DNA from: Clostridia bacterium
Lineage (GTDB): Bacteria > Bacillota > Clostridia > UMGS1883 > UMGS1540
Length of the DNA stretch: 64,000 nucleotides
Direction: 5' to 3'
Assembly: GCA_017450025.1 (NCBI GenBank)
Contig: JAFSYJ010000033.1
Span: 49,152-113,151 of the forward strand
The notes beneath the pieces are model-generated. The model was not told the DNA's origin and did no database searches. It saw nothing but the letters and a program-made list of their open reading frames with translations. Below are positions 33,905-41,665 of this stretch, piece by piece. Position numbers and translations under genes: made by a program. Position 1 is the stretch's first letter; every line of letters starts with the position of its first letter.

Positions 33905-35602
33905 TTATTTCGCTTTTCCTTCTTCGATTTCTTTTTGTATCAGCTTTTCAAACTCCTCCGGGGGAACAGGCGGCGAAAAATAATACCCTTGAACAAGGTC
34001 GCAGCCCTCGGCTTTTAAGATTTCAAGCTGTTTGTCGGTTTCGACGCCCTCTGCGACAACAGGCACGCCAAGATGCTTTGCAAGATCGATTATAAGCGTT
34101 ACAAGACGGCGGTCTGTTTCGTTGTGTTCTATGTTTCGTATAAACTTCATATCCATCTTTAAAACATCGATCGGCATCGACGACAGCATATTCAAAGACG
34201 AATATCCCGAGCCAAAGTCGTCCATTTCTATTTCAAATCCGACATTGCGCAGGCTTTTGACTATATTGATAAGCTGTGCCGTACCGTCGGTATAAGCTGA
34301 TTCTGTTATTTCAAGCTTCATATCCTTAAAGGCAAAGCCGTTGGACTTGATAAGCTCCGTCAGCTTGTCAACAAGCGATGTGTCAACCGCGTCCGCGCGT
34401 GAAACATTGACCGAAACAGGTATCGTTATGCCGTATTTGCGCTTCCATTCGGCGATTTGCTTTGCGGATTCCCTCCATACAAAAGAGTCAACTATTCCGA
34501 TAAGCCCCTTTTCCTCAAAAAGTGGAATAAAGTCGCCGGGCGCTATCATACCAAGCTCAGGGTGCTGCCATCTTACGAGTGCCTCTGCACTGCAAAGGCG
34601 CGGTCTTTCGCCCTGAATGTCATATTTGGGCTGGTAGAACACCGTAAACTGACCTTCTTCGATAGCCGTTCTCATATCGTTTAAAAGGCGCTGATTATAT
34701 ACCTCGCGCTTTTGCATCAACTCGTCAAAAACAATAACCGGCCTCTGATAACTGCCGCGCGCCATATTGCAAGCGGCTTTGGCATAATCAAACATCAGAA
34801 GCGGCTCAATATCCTCGCTCCATTCCTTAACACCCATACGCATACGGATATTAACATTCGGGAGCGATGAATTTACGCCTTTCTGCAATCTGTCAAGAAG
34901 CGCCTTATAGTCCTTTTGACGCAGGCAGTAAATTTCAAACCTGTCAGCCTCAAGGCGGCTCGCTATGCCCTCGGTTTCTTTGAGAAACTTTCTGATTTCG
35001 TCGCTCAAGAGCCGCAGTATTTTATCGCCGAACTCACGCCCGTGCAGAGCGTTTAACGAATGGAACTGCTCTATGTCTATTGCGACCGCGTCCATATGAA
35101 GCTCGGGGTGATATGTATAAAGCCTTATCGCGTATTCGTAAAAAAAATTGCGGCTGTAAAGCTTTGTGAGCGGATCATGCTCCGCCGTCGAAATAAGCTT
35201 GCGTCCGTCGCAAAGCTCTATAATACGCTTGATTCGGGCGATTATTACCTCGGGCGTATCAAACGGCTTTGTAATAAAGTCTGATGCGCCGAGCTGCAAG
35301 GCTTTCAGCTCTGCGCTTTTTTCTGATGTCAGAACGATGATGGGAATATTACGCAGCTGCTCATCTTCTTTCATATACTCCATAACTTCAAAGCCTGTCT
35401 TGTTCGGCATATAAATATCAAGTAAAACAATCGACAATGTATCGGCGTTTTCCCCTATCCTTTTGAGAGCCTCCACACCGTCTGAAGCATATATAACTTC
35501 AAACTGCTCTTTAAGTATCATACCGAGCATATCGCGGTTTGTTTCCTGATCGTCAACGATCAGCACGCGATACGGTTTTTTTATCAGTTTTGAATTTATC
35601 AT
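33905..35602 (-). CDS. Response regulator with degenerate GGDEF and EAL domains
   Basis: This 565-residue protein has a CheY-like receiver (VLIVDDQ near 14; Asp in LLDIYMPN near 62; Lys in FITKPF), a GGDEF-fold domain whose signature is degraded to LEADRF, so not a cyclase, and a complete EAL domain (AEALVRWQHP, NVSRAD, EITESAY, DDFGSGYSSL, VVAEGVET, QGYYFSPP). It most likely hydrolyses c-di-GMP under phosphorylation control. It begins 37 bp after the permease-GGDEF gene, so opposing c-di-GMP activities are co-expressed. No kinase is adjacent. Confidence 0.92.
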   Translation of the reverse strand: MINSKLIKKPYRVLIVDDQETNRDMLGMILKEQFEVIYASDGVEALKRIGENADTLSIVLLDIYMPNKTGFEVMEYMKEDEQLRNIPIIVLTSEKSAELKALQLGASDFITKPFDTPEVIIARIKRIIELCDGRKLISTAEHDPLTKLYSRNFFYEYAIRLYTYHPELHMDAVAIDIEQFHSLNALHGREFGDKILRLLSDEIRKFLKETEGIASRLEADRFEIYCLRQKDYKALLDRLQKGVNSSLPNVNIRMRMGVKEWSEDIEPLLMFDYAKAACNMARGSYQRPVIVFDELMQKREVYNQRLLNDMRTAIEEGQFTVFYQPKYDIQGERPRLCSAEALVRWQHPELGMIAPGDFIPLFEEKGLIGIVDSFVWRESAKQIAEWKRKYGITIPVSVNVSRADAVDTSLVDKLTELIKSNGFAFKDMKLEITESAYTDGTAQLINIVKSLRNVGFEIEMDDFGSGYSSLNMLSSMPIDVLKMDMKFIRNIEHNETDRRLVTLIIDLAKHLGVPVVAEGVETDKQLEILKAEGCDLVQGYYFSPPVPPEEFEKLIQKEIEEGKAK

Positions 35603-35639
35603 AAAGGCAGTACTCCTTTCGTGTACGGCTCATGCCTTT

Positions 35640-37880
35640 TTAGTCTCTTACAACTGCGCCCATACATTTAAGTTCCAGTTTGCGTTCATACATAAGGCCG
35701 TCAGCGCGTGAAAATACATCGTAAAACGATTGGTCGTTCTGGCTGTCGTACTCTGCCATTCCCAAAGAAGCTACGACCTCGTTTGTACCTATGTTCTTCT
35801 CTATCTGTTCGTTTATGCACCGCATGATCTCATAGCGTTCATCGTAATCGTGTCCCTGAAGCAGTACCACGAATTCGTCGCCGCCTATGCGGAATACAGG
35901 GCTGTGCTTAAAGTAATCGCACAGCATCACGCAGGCGGAGCGGATATATTCGTCGCCCGCCTTGTGACCAAGCGTGTCATTGATTTTTTTAAGTCCGTTG
36001 ACATCGCATACGACAACGCCAAAGTTCTTAACATTGCCTTCTGCTATAAGAAGCTCCATCTCGCCCTCGCTGACAGAAAATGCGTGCTTGCTCTTAACGC
36101 CCGTCAGGGGGTCGGTAAATGCTATCACGCGGGCATGGTCGCGCTCATCGGCAGCCTTCTTTTCCCATCTTCTTATGGACAGGTAGTTTATGAGCATTAC
36201 GCCGAGAGACAAGCCGAACAGTACCGTAATAACGATAGCACTTGTATTGTCAGCGTCGTGGAGCTTTTTGCGCTCTGCCCCCATAAATTCTTCTTCGTTC
36301 ATCTGCAATGTACTGCTGTCTGCAGTTCCGTTATAATATTCCATTATCTCGCTTACAACTACATCTTCTTTGGATTCATTTATTCTCTCCACCCAAGTCA
36401 TCGTCATAAGTACGATAAACGCCAAAAGTGCGAGCCATACTATGATAGCTTTACCAAAGTTCCTCGCATGATCCTTGCGTATAACGCGGTTAAAGAATAT
36501 AATTCCGAGGAAAGCCCACATTGTCATAAGAAAATATGTCTCTGACTGGATCGTATAATCTCCGAAGAGTTCAGGCATCAAGAGGAAAAGCATAAATGCA
36601 ACAAGGATAAAAAGGCATATTCCGCTTATCACTATATCCTTCTTTTTCTTTTCTTTCCGTGATACCTTAAAGACAGCCGCAGTAGCAAATCCGTAAAGAA
36701 TAGTCGCACCTATCGTAGTTGTGTCAACTATCCAGCCGCTTGCAGTCCTGCCCAAAAACGGAATGGGCAGTGAAATCAGCATAACTAAAATTATAGTATT
36801 TACGGGTATCTGCTTTTTGTTGAGCTTTGAAAATCGCTTTGGCAGGATATCGTCTTGTGCAACTGCATAGCACAAGCGGCTGAGAGCGCGCAAAAGACCG
36901 ATAAGACTGCTTAGTACAAGTGTCAAAACAGACGCCATAAGAATTGCAACGCCCGTATTGCCCATATAATGATTTGCGGCGTAGAACGCGGGCAGGCTTG
37001 CAAGACCGTCAAACTCGTCAAGACGGCTCAAGTAATCAAGCCAGCTTGTGCAGCTCTCGGGATAAGCAGAAGCGCTCAAAAGAACCGCAAAAATATAGAG
37101 CGCCGTTATCACCAGCAAAGCCGCCGTAAGTATTTTAAACATACTGCGGTGCTTGAACTTACACTCTGCCGCCGAGTGTGAAATGCTTTCAAACCCGATG
37201 AACGCCCAGGGCGAAACGAATGCAATACGCAAAACCTGACGGAACGCGCTTTTATCGGGAATAAACGCGGGCGACATAGCCTTTTCTGCGCCGTTGCCCA
37301 TCATTGCGGCAACAAAGCAGACCGTGATGCCGACGGTAAATATCAGTACCATTAAAACCATAACGCGCGCCGTCATCTTTTTACTCTTTATGCAAAGCAA
37401 CGCGACCAGCGCAATGGAAATCATAGTTACAATGGCCTCGCCGAGATATACATCGTATCCGAATACGGTATAAAGATAGCCGACGCGGCAGCCGTTACCT
37501 ATAAAATACCTTATAAAAAGCGGAACACTTGTGGCGTTTGCCCAAAAGATAGAAATATAAATGAGGAACATAAACCACGCTACCAAAAACGCGCGGTCAT
37601 AACCGAAAATATACTTTACATAGTTATAAAGACCGCCTGTACCGGGATACCTGTTTGCAAGAAATGTATAATGATTTGCGACCATCAACATCATTGCAAG
37701 CCCTATCAAAAGTCCGATTATAGAACCGAGCGGCCCTGCCTGAAGCAAATATTCGTTACCCATAACAATAATGGAGCCAAAGCCTATTGCCGAGCCTACC
37801 GAAAGCGCCCATACTTCAAGCTTTGAAAGATACGGTCTGAGATTGTATGCGCCGTTTAAATCAGTTGTTGATTCATTCAT
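35640..37880 (-). CDS. APC-type amino acid permease fused to a GGDEF diguanylate cyclase
   Basis: This 746-residue protein joins a 12-helix APC transporter (LSVGSAIGFGSIIVMGNEYL with the glycine-rich TM1 break; FVSPWAFIGFESISHSAAECK as the TM6 region), extra helices (about 415-515 and 550-570), and a cytoplasmic GGDEF domain (about 590-740). The active-site RIGGDEFVVLL is intact near 662-672 and FTDPLTGVKSKHAF opens the domain; no RxxD inhibitory site precedes GGDEF at the usual distance. Nutrient binding or transport may control c-di-GMP synthesis, a transceptor-like arrangement (inference). Substrate unknown. The continuous frame shows a true fusion. Confidence 0.9.
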   Translation of the reverse strand: MNESTTDLNGAYNLRPYLSKLEVWALSVGSAIGFGSIIVMGNEYLLQAGPLGSIIGLLIGLAMMLMVANHYTFLANRYPGTGGLYNYVKYIFGYDRAFLVAWFMFLIYISIFWANATSVPLFIRYFIGNGCRVGYLYTVFGYDVYLGEAIVTMISIALVALLCIKSKKMTARVMVLMVLIFTVGITVCFVAAMMGNGAEKAMSPAFIPDKSAFRQVLRIAFVSPWAFIGFESISHSAAECKFKHRSMFKILTAALLVITALYIFAVLLSASAYPESCTSWLDYLSRLDEFDGLASLPAFYAANHYMGNTGVAILMASVLTLVLSSLIGLLRALSRLCYAVAQDDILPKRFSKLNKKQIPVNTIILVMLISLPIPFLGRTASGWIVDTTTIGATILYGFATAAVFKVSRKEKKKKDIVISGICLFILVAFMLFLLMPELFGDYTIQSETYFLMTMWAFLGIIFFNRVIRKDHARNFGKAIIVWLALLAFIVLMTMTWVERINESKEDVVVSEIMEYYNGTADSSTLQMNEEEFMGAERKKLHDADNTSAIVITVLFGLSLGVMLINYLSIRRWEKKAADERDHARVIAFTDPLTGVKSKHAFSVSEGEMELLIAEGNVKNFGVVVCDVNGLKKINDTLGHKAGDEYIRSACVMLCDYFKHSPVFRIGGDEFVVLLQGHDYDERYEIMRCINEQIEKNIGTNEVVASLGMAEYDSQNDQSFYDVFSRADGLMYERKLELKCMGAVVRD

Positions 37881-37945
37881 ACCAAATCCCTTGCCTTTCC
37901 TTGTATGTCTAAAAATCGTGTGATTCAGTTATTTTGTGTATCTTG

Positions 37946-38809
37946 CTATATATTTTCAAACATATCCGCAAGCCGCCTTGCAGATTTCTGCAATTTTACC
38001 ATACCTTCGTTTATGTTGTCTTTTGTGTATCCGTCAAAAAACCTGTCGGCCTCAAGCGTAAAATAACCGCTGTAATTTACTTCTTTTAAGGCTTTTACGA
38101 CTTCTTCAAAGTTTATTTTCATCGAAAACGGTATCTGATGAGAATCGTGCCACAAGTCGTTATCGTGGATATGAAGTGCAGTAAGCCTCTCTCCGAGCGC
38201 CCTTATCATCTCGACTGCGCTTGTATGCAGACCCCTCATTTCCGCGTGACCTATATCAAGGCAGGCTGTGAGGTATTTGTCATTCACGGCGTCAAGATGC
38301 GCGTTAAAGCTTTCCGGCGTCGCGCAAGCCGCAAAAACTGCCTGATCCTTTTCTTTGTCCCAATTCCACATATTTTCTGTCGCTATTTTTACATTGTGGT
38401 CCTTTGCAAATGGCAAAAGCTCCAAATAAAGCTCTCTGTTTTCGTCTGCGTTTTTATCGTTGTCGGGATGTATAATGCAAATTTCGCCGCCGGCTTCCGC
38501 AGTACATTCTATGGCGCGCTTCAAAAACGGCCTCACCTCGGGGTACTTTGTCGGAAACGGCGCGTGCGACTGGTTGCAGACAATGCCGTTGTCAAGTCCG
38601 ATTTTTTTGAGCCTTCTTGCAAATCCGAGATAGTCACTACTTGCAAGTGGGTGACTGTTTTCTTTAAGACAGCCTTTTACCCTGTCGTATTCGCACATTA
38701 CAAACATAGAAAAATCCCACGCGTCAAAGCCTGCTTTTGCAAAATATTCCACTGCCTTTTCTTCACCAATGATTTTTGCCGCCGAGCCTATTTCGGTCGA
38801 GATCTTCAT
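37946..38809 (-). CDS. Sugar phosphate isomerase/epimerase family protein (xylose isomerase-like TIM barrel)
   Basis: This 287-residue TIM-barrel protein has the AP-endonuclease-2 family pattern: ICIIHPDND, the metal Glu in IATENMWNWD, CLDIGHAEMRG, LHIHDNDLWHDSH (metal His/Asp) and the C-terminal GYFTLEAD. GGAGG is 7 nt before the ATG at 38809. The family includes isomerases and epimerases of sugars or inositols. No sugar operon is adjacent, so the substrate is unknown. Confidence 0.87.
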   Translation of the reverse strand: MKISTEIGSAAKIIGEEKAVEYFAKAGFDAWDFSMFVMCEYDRVKGCLKENSHPLASSDYLGFARRLKKIGLDNGIVCNQSHAPFPTKYPEVRPFLKRAIECTAEAGGEICIIHPDNDKNADENRELYLELLPFAKDHNVKIATENMWNWDKEKDQAVFAACATPESFNAHLDAVNDKYLTACLDIGHAEMRGLHTSAVEMIRALGERLTALHIHDNDLWHDSHQIPFSMKINFEEVVKALKEVNYSGYFTLEADRFFDGYTKDNINEGMVKLQKSARRLADMFENI

Positions 38810-38858
38810 TTGTAAGCCTCCAGTTTTAAACAAAATGCAAATTTCCACATTATATTTT

Positions 38859-38887
38859 ATTTTACAACAATAATCATAATTTTGCAA
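38859..38887 (-). promoter_or_regulatory. Likely promoter of the isomerase-like gene
   Basis: On the minus strand TTGCAA (38887-38882), 17-bp spacer, TAAAAT (38864-38859). About 50 bp upstream of the ATG. Confidence 0.5.
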
Positions 38888-38975
38888 GGATTTTGACAAA
38901 TCCCGTTAATTTTTATATAAAAACTTTCAAATAAGTGTGAGTAAGCATATATTTTACATAATTTGGCATAAACAC

Positions 38976-39004
38976 TTGAAATATTTGTCAATTTGTGATA
39001 AAAT
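38976..39004 (+). promoter_or_regulatory. Sigma-A promoter of putP
   Basis: TTGAAA (38976-38981), 17-bp spacer, TAAAAT (38999-39004). The transcript leader is about 80 nt. The promoter excludes the longer in-frame start at 38937. Confidence 0.7.
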
Positions 39005-39089
39005 AGCAAAAAGTTTATGTCATTTTATTATTAAATGCGCGGACCGCTTTACAGGTCTGTTCGAAAGTAATTTATTTAAGGAGGATATT

Positions 39090-40541
39090 ATGGCTAAAAC
39101 AGAACTTATAGTATTTATACTCTATCTTATCTTTATGCTAGGAGTAGGCGTTGTTTTCTTCTTTAAGACAAAAGACGGCGGCGAAAAAACTTACTTCCTC
39201 GGCGGCAGAAAAATGGGACCGTGGGTTTCCGCTCTTTCAGCAGGCGCTTCTGATATGAGCGCGTGGGTACTTATGGGGCTTCCGACTTCGATTTACGCAT
39301 TCGGTATCGGTCAGGTGTGGATATCGGTCGGTCTTGCTATCGGCTACGCTTTGAGCTGGATTTTTGAAGCTTCAAGACTCCGCAGTTTTTCAATAGTTGC
39401 AAACGATTCTATCACTATTCCGCAGTTTTTGACAAACCGCTTCCGCTCCAAATCCAAAGCACTTCAAATAATCTGCGCGATTATTTTCCTTGTTGCATAC
39501 ACAATTTATGCCGCGTCAAGCATCAAGGCTTGCGGCACGCTTTTTAATACCGTTATAGGAATTGACGCTAAAATTGCAATGTACATAGCGGCTGTAATTA
39601 TTATAGGCTACACCTTCCTCGGCGGATTTTCGGCAGTTTGCTGGACCGACTTTTTCCAGGGTCTGTTGATACTCGGCGCGCTGTTTATTGCCCCGATATT
39701 TGCGGCATTTATGCTTGATACATCAACCGCGGCTTCCGTTCCGTCGGGATACTGGAGCGCATTTTCCGATTGGAAGGAAATTGTCTCAGGTCTCGCATGG
39801 GGGCTCGGTTACTTCGGTATGCCGCATATAATCATAAGATTTATGTCCATCAAGTCACAAAAGGATTTGAAAAAATCCGCAAAAATCGGTATAAGCTGGA
39901 CTGTTCTCATCGTAATTTTTGCCGCTGTTATCGGTATCATCGGCAGAATGTTCTTGGGCTATGACGAAGGCGTTGCAGGCGGCGAGCTTGTATTTATCAC
40001 AATGGTCCGTAAGATATTCCCCGCTTTGATTTCGGGTATCCTGCTATCTGCCGTTTTAGCGGCTTCTATGAGCACGGCAGACAGTCAGCTTTTGTCTGCG
40101 GCTTCGGCTTTTGCAAGCGATGTATATAGACCTATTATCCGCAAAAACAAGTCAGGCGACAAAGAAATGATATGGGTGGGCAGAGTCGTTGTTTTGGCAG
40201 TTGCCGTTATTGCCCTTATAATCGCATCCAGCGAAGGCGCGGCGTCTATTATGAGCCTCGTATCAAACGCATGGGGCATATTCGGTGCGGCATTCGGCCC
40301 GACGATACTCCTCTCGCTGTTCTGGAAGCGCTTTAACTTTGCAGGCGCCGTAGCAGGTATTCTCGCAGGCGCGGCAGTTGACATCTGCTGGCTTTATCTC
40401 TTGCCGTCAACAGGTATTTACGAAATTCTCCCCGGCTTTGTTGCAGGACTTATCGTTGCAGTTATTGTAACGCTTATAACAAAAGCTCCCACTCAGGATG
40501 TTGAAAAGCTCTTTGACGACGCTGTAAATTATCAGGATTGA
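39090..40541 (+). CDS. putP: Sodium/proline symporter (SSS family)
   Basis: This 483-residue transporter has about 13 helices. SSS/PutP features include GGRKMGPWVSALSAGASDMSAWVLMGLP in TM1-2 (sodium-site and proline-site region), SWIFEASRLR, GGFSAVCWTDFFQG, and MSTADSQLLSAASAFASD in the sodium-binding TM8 region. AAGGAGG lies 5 nt before the ATG at 39090. It imports proline with sodium. It has its own promoter and no terminator is apparent before rubrerythrin. Confidence 0.93.
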   Translation: MAKTELIVFILYLIFMLGVGVVFFFKTKDGGEKTYFLGGRKMGPWVSALSAGASDMSAWVLMGLPTSIYAFGIGQVWISVGLAIGYALSWIFEASRLRSFSIVANDSITIPQFLTNRFRSKSKALQIICAIIFLVAYTIYAASSIKACGTLFNTVIGIDAKIAMYIAAVIIIGYTFLGGFSAVCWTDFFQGLLILGALFIAPIFAAFMLDTSTAASVPSGYWSAFSDWKEIVSGLAWGLGYFGMPHIIIRFMSIKSQKDLKKSAKIGISWTVLIVIFAAVIGIIGRMFLGYDEGVAGGELVFITMVRKIFPALISGILLSAVLAASMSTADSQLLSAASAFASDVYRPIIRKNKSGDKEMIWVGRVVVLAVAVIALIIASSEGAASIMSLVSNAWGIFGAAFGPTILLSLFWKRFNFAGAVAGILAGAAVDICWLYLLPSTGIYEILPGFVAGLIVAVIVTLITKAPTQDVEKLFDDAVNYQD

Positions 40542-40599
40542 TATTTTAACGGATAAATATATTAAAAACGGATAAAAATACTAAAAGGAGGTATATGAA

Positions 40600-41139
40600 A
40601 TGTCAAACAAATACGCTGGAACTAAAACAGAAAAAAACTTAATGGCAGCTTTTTCGGGCGAATCCGAAGCGCGTAACAAGTACACCTATTTTGCTTCCAA
40701 GGCAAAAAAAGAAGGCTTTGAGCAGATTGCCGACATCTTTTTGAAGACAGCCGATAACGAAAAGGAACACGCAAAAATGTGGTTTAAAGAGCTTGAAGGC
40801 TTGGGCAACACAGTACAAAACCTCACAAGTGCCGCTGACGGCGAAAACTACGAGTGGACTGATATGTACGAGGGTTTTGCCAAAACCGCGGAGGAAGAAG
40901 GCTTTACGGAGCTTGCAGAAAAGTTCCGCCTTGTTGCGGCGATAGAAAAGCATCACGAGGAGCGTTACCGCGCGCTTTTGAAGAATATCGAAATGAGCGA
41001 AGTATTCGCAAAAAGCGAAGTCAAAATTTGGGAATGCCGCAACTGCGGTCATATTGTCGTAGGCGAAAAAGCTCCCGAGGTTTGCCCGACTTGCGCACAT
41101 CCTCAGGCATATTTTGAGATAAGCGCCGAAAACTTCTAA
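40600..41139 (+). CDS. rbr: Rubrerythrin
   Basis: This 179-residue non-haem iron protein has a ferritin-like diiron domain ([32 protein letters not shown] ligands) and a C-terminal rubredoxin domain with CRNC and CPTC knuckles binding one iron. It reduces hydrogen peroxide in anaerobes. AAGGAGG lies 9 nt before the ATG. A 58-bp gap from putP holds two ACGGATAAA copies but no recognised promoter. Confidence 0.96.
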   Translation: MSNKYAGTKTEKNLMAAFSGESEARNKYTYFASKAKKEGFEQIADIFLKTADNEKEHAKMWFKELEGLGNTVQNLTSAADGENYEWTDMYEGFAKTAEEEGFTELAEKFRLVAAIEKHHEERYRALLKNIEMSEVFAKSEVKIWECRNCGHIVVGEKAPEVCPTCAHPQAYFEISAENF

Positions 41140-41146
41140 ATTTCAC

Positions 41147-41175
41147 TTGACTTAGATTTGTCTTTATGATAAAAT
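41147..41175 (+). promoter_or_regulatory. Promoter of the SCIFF gene
   Basis: TTGACT (41147-41152), 17-bp spacer, TAAAAT (41170-41175), 31 bp before the SCIFF ATG. Confidence 0.75.
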
Positions 41176-41206
41176 AAATTCAAACTTAATTTGGAGGAAT
41201 CACATA

Positions 41207-41353
41207 ATGAAACATATCAAAACTTTGAATACAAGAAACCTTTGCGAAAGTGCAAAAAACGGCGGCTGCGGCGAATGCCAGACATCTTGTCAATCCGCTT
41301 GCAAAACAAGCTGCGGCATAGCTAACCAAAAGTGCGAAAACGAAAATAAGTAA
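41207..41353 (+). CDS. SCIFF ranthipeptide precursor
   Basis: This 48-residue peptide begins MKHIKTLNTRNL and has the core GGCGECQTSCQSACKTSC, the defining SCIFF pattern (six Cys in forty-five residues); a last Cys lies at 43. GGAGG sits 8 nt before the ATG. The maturase at 41666 installs thioether links between Cys sulfur and side-chain carbons of other residues. A seventh Cys at position 13, in the leader side of the core, is unusual compared with the SCIFF sequences I recall. The peptide is nearly universal in Clostridia and its function is unknown. Confidence 0.95.
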   Translation: MKHIKTLNTRNLCESAKNGGCGECQTSCQSACKTSCGIANQKCENENK

Positions 41354-41359
41354 AGTCTT

Positions 41360-41409
41360 GGGGTTGTAGCAAAAGGATTTTCTAATCAAATTGCTACAAC
41401 CCCATTTTT
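41360..41409 (+). terminator. Terminator after SCIFF
   Basis: GGGGTTGTAGCAA and TTGCTACAACCCC form a perfect 13-bp stem with an 18-nt loop, then ATTTTT. It should separate SCIFF transcription from its maturase or limit read-through. Confidence 0.85.
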
Positions 41410-41429
41410 AGGGCGAAGAGAAAATAGTG

Positions 41430-41517
41430 CAGAACGGACAAACTGAGCCAAAGCGTTAGCTTTGGGTTATCCGAAGCGGTATATAGATACCGCGAGAGAC
41501 GAAGTTTGTTCGTAGCA
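41430..41517 (-). repeat. 88-nt structured dispersed repeat, copy B
   Basis: Read on the minus strand it runs from TGCTACGAACAAAC to TTTGTCCGTTCTG, the same length as copy A (33658-33745). The inner hairpin is GCGGTAT with ATACCGC instead of GGCGTAC with GTACGCC, and the outer stem is ACAAACT with AGTTTGT instead of ATAAACT with AGTTTAT. It occupies most of the 312-bp gap between the SCIFF peptide and its maturase; the rest holds the terminator and no other recognised feature. Confidence 0.8.
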
Positions 41518-41665
41518 TAAAGCATTAAAAATAAAATTCGCCATGTCGCGAATTTTTACCTTAATTTTTACTCATATCAGAGTATTAAAATACTTTTTTG
41601 TCAAATATTTTCTATGCTTTATGCGGTCGGTGCATTTTATCACAGCCCTTTCTTGGGAGAAAATT

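Noticed and set aside
35730..36545. 271-codon open frame on the plus strand
   Set aside because: It is antisense to the GGDEF part of the permease fusion, where codon bias leaves the complementary frame open.
39011..39089. Riboswitch in the putP leader
   Set aside because: The leader is only about 80 nt and shows no recognised aptamer core or terminator/antiterminator pair.
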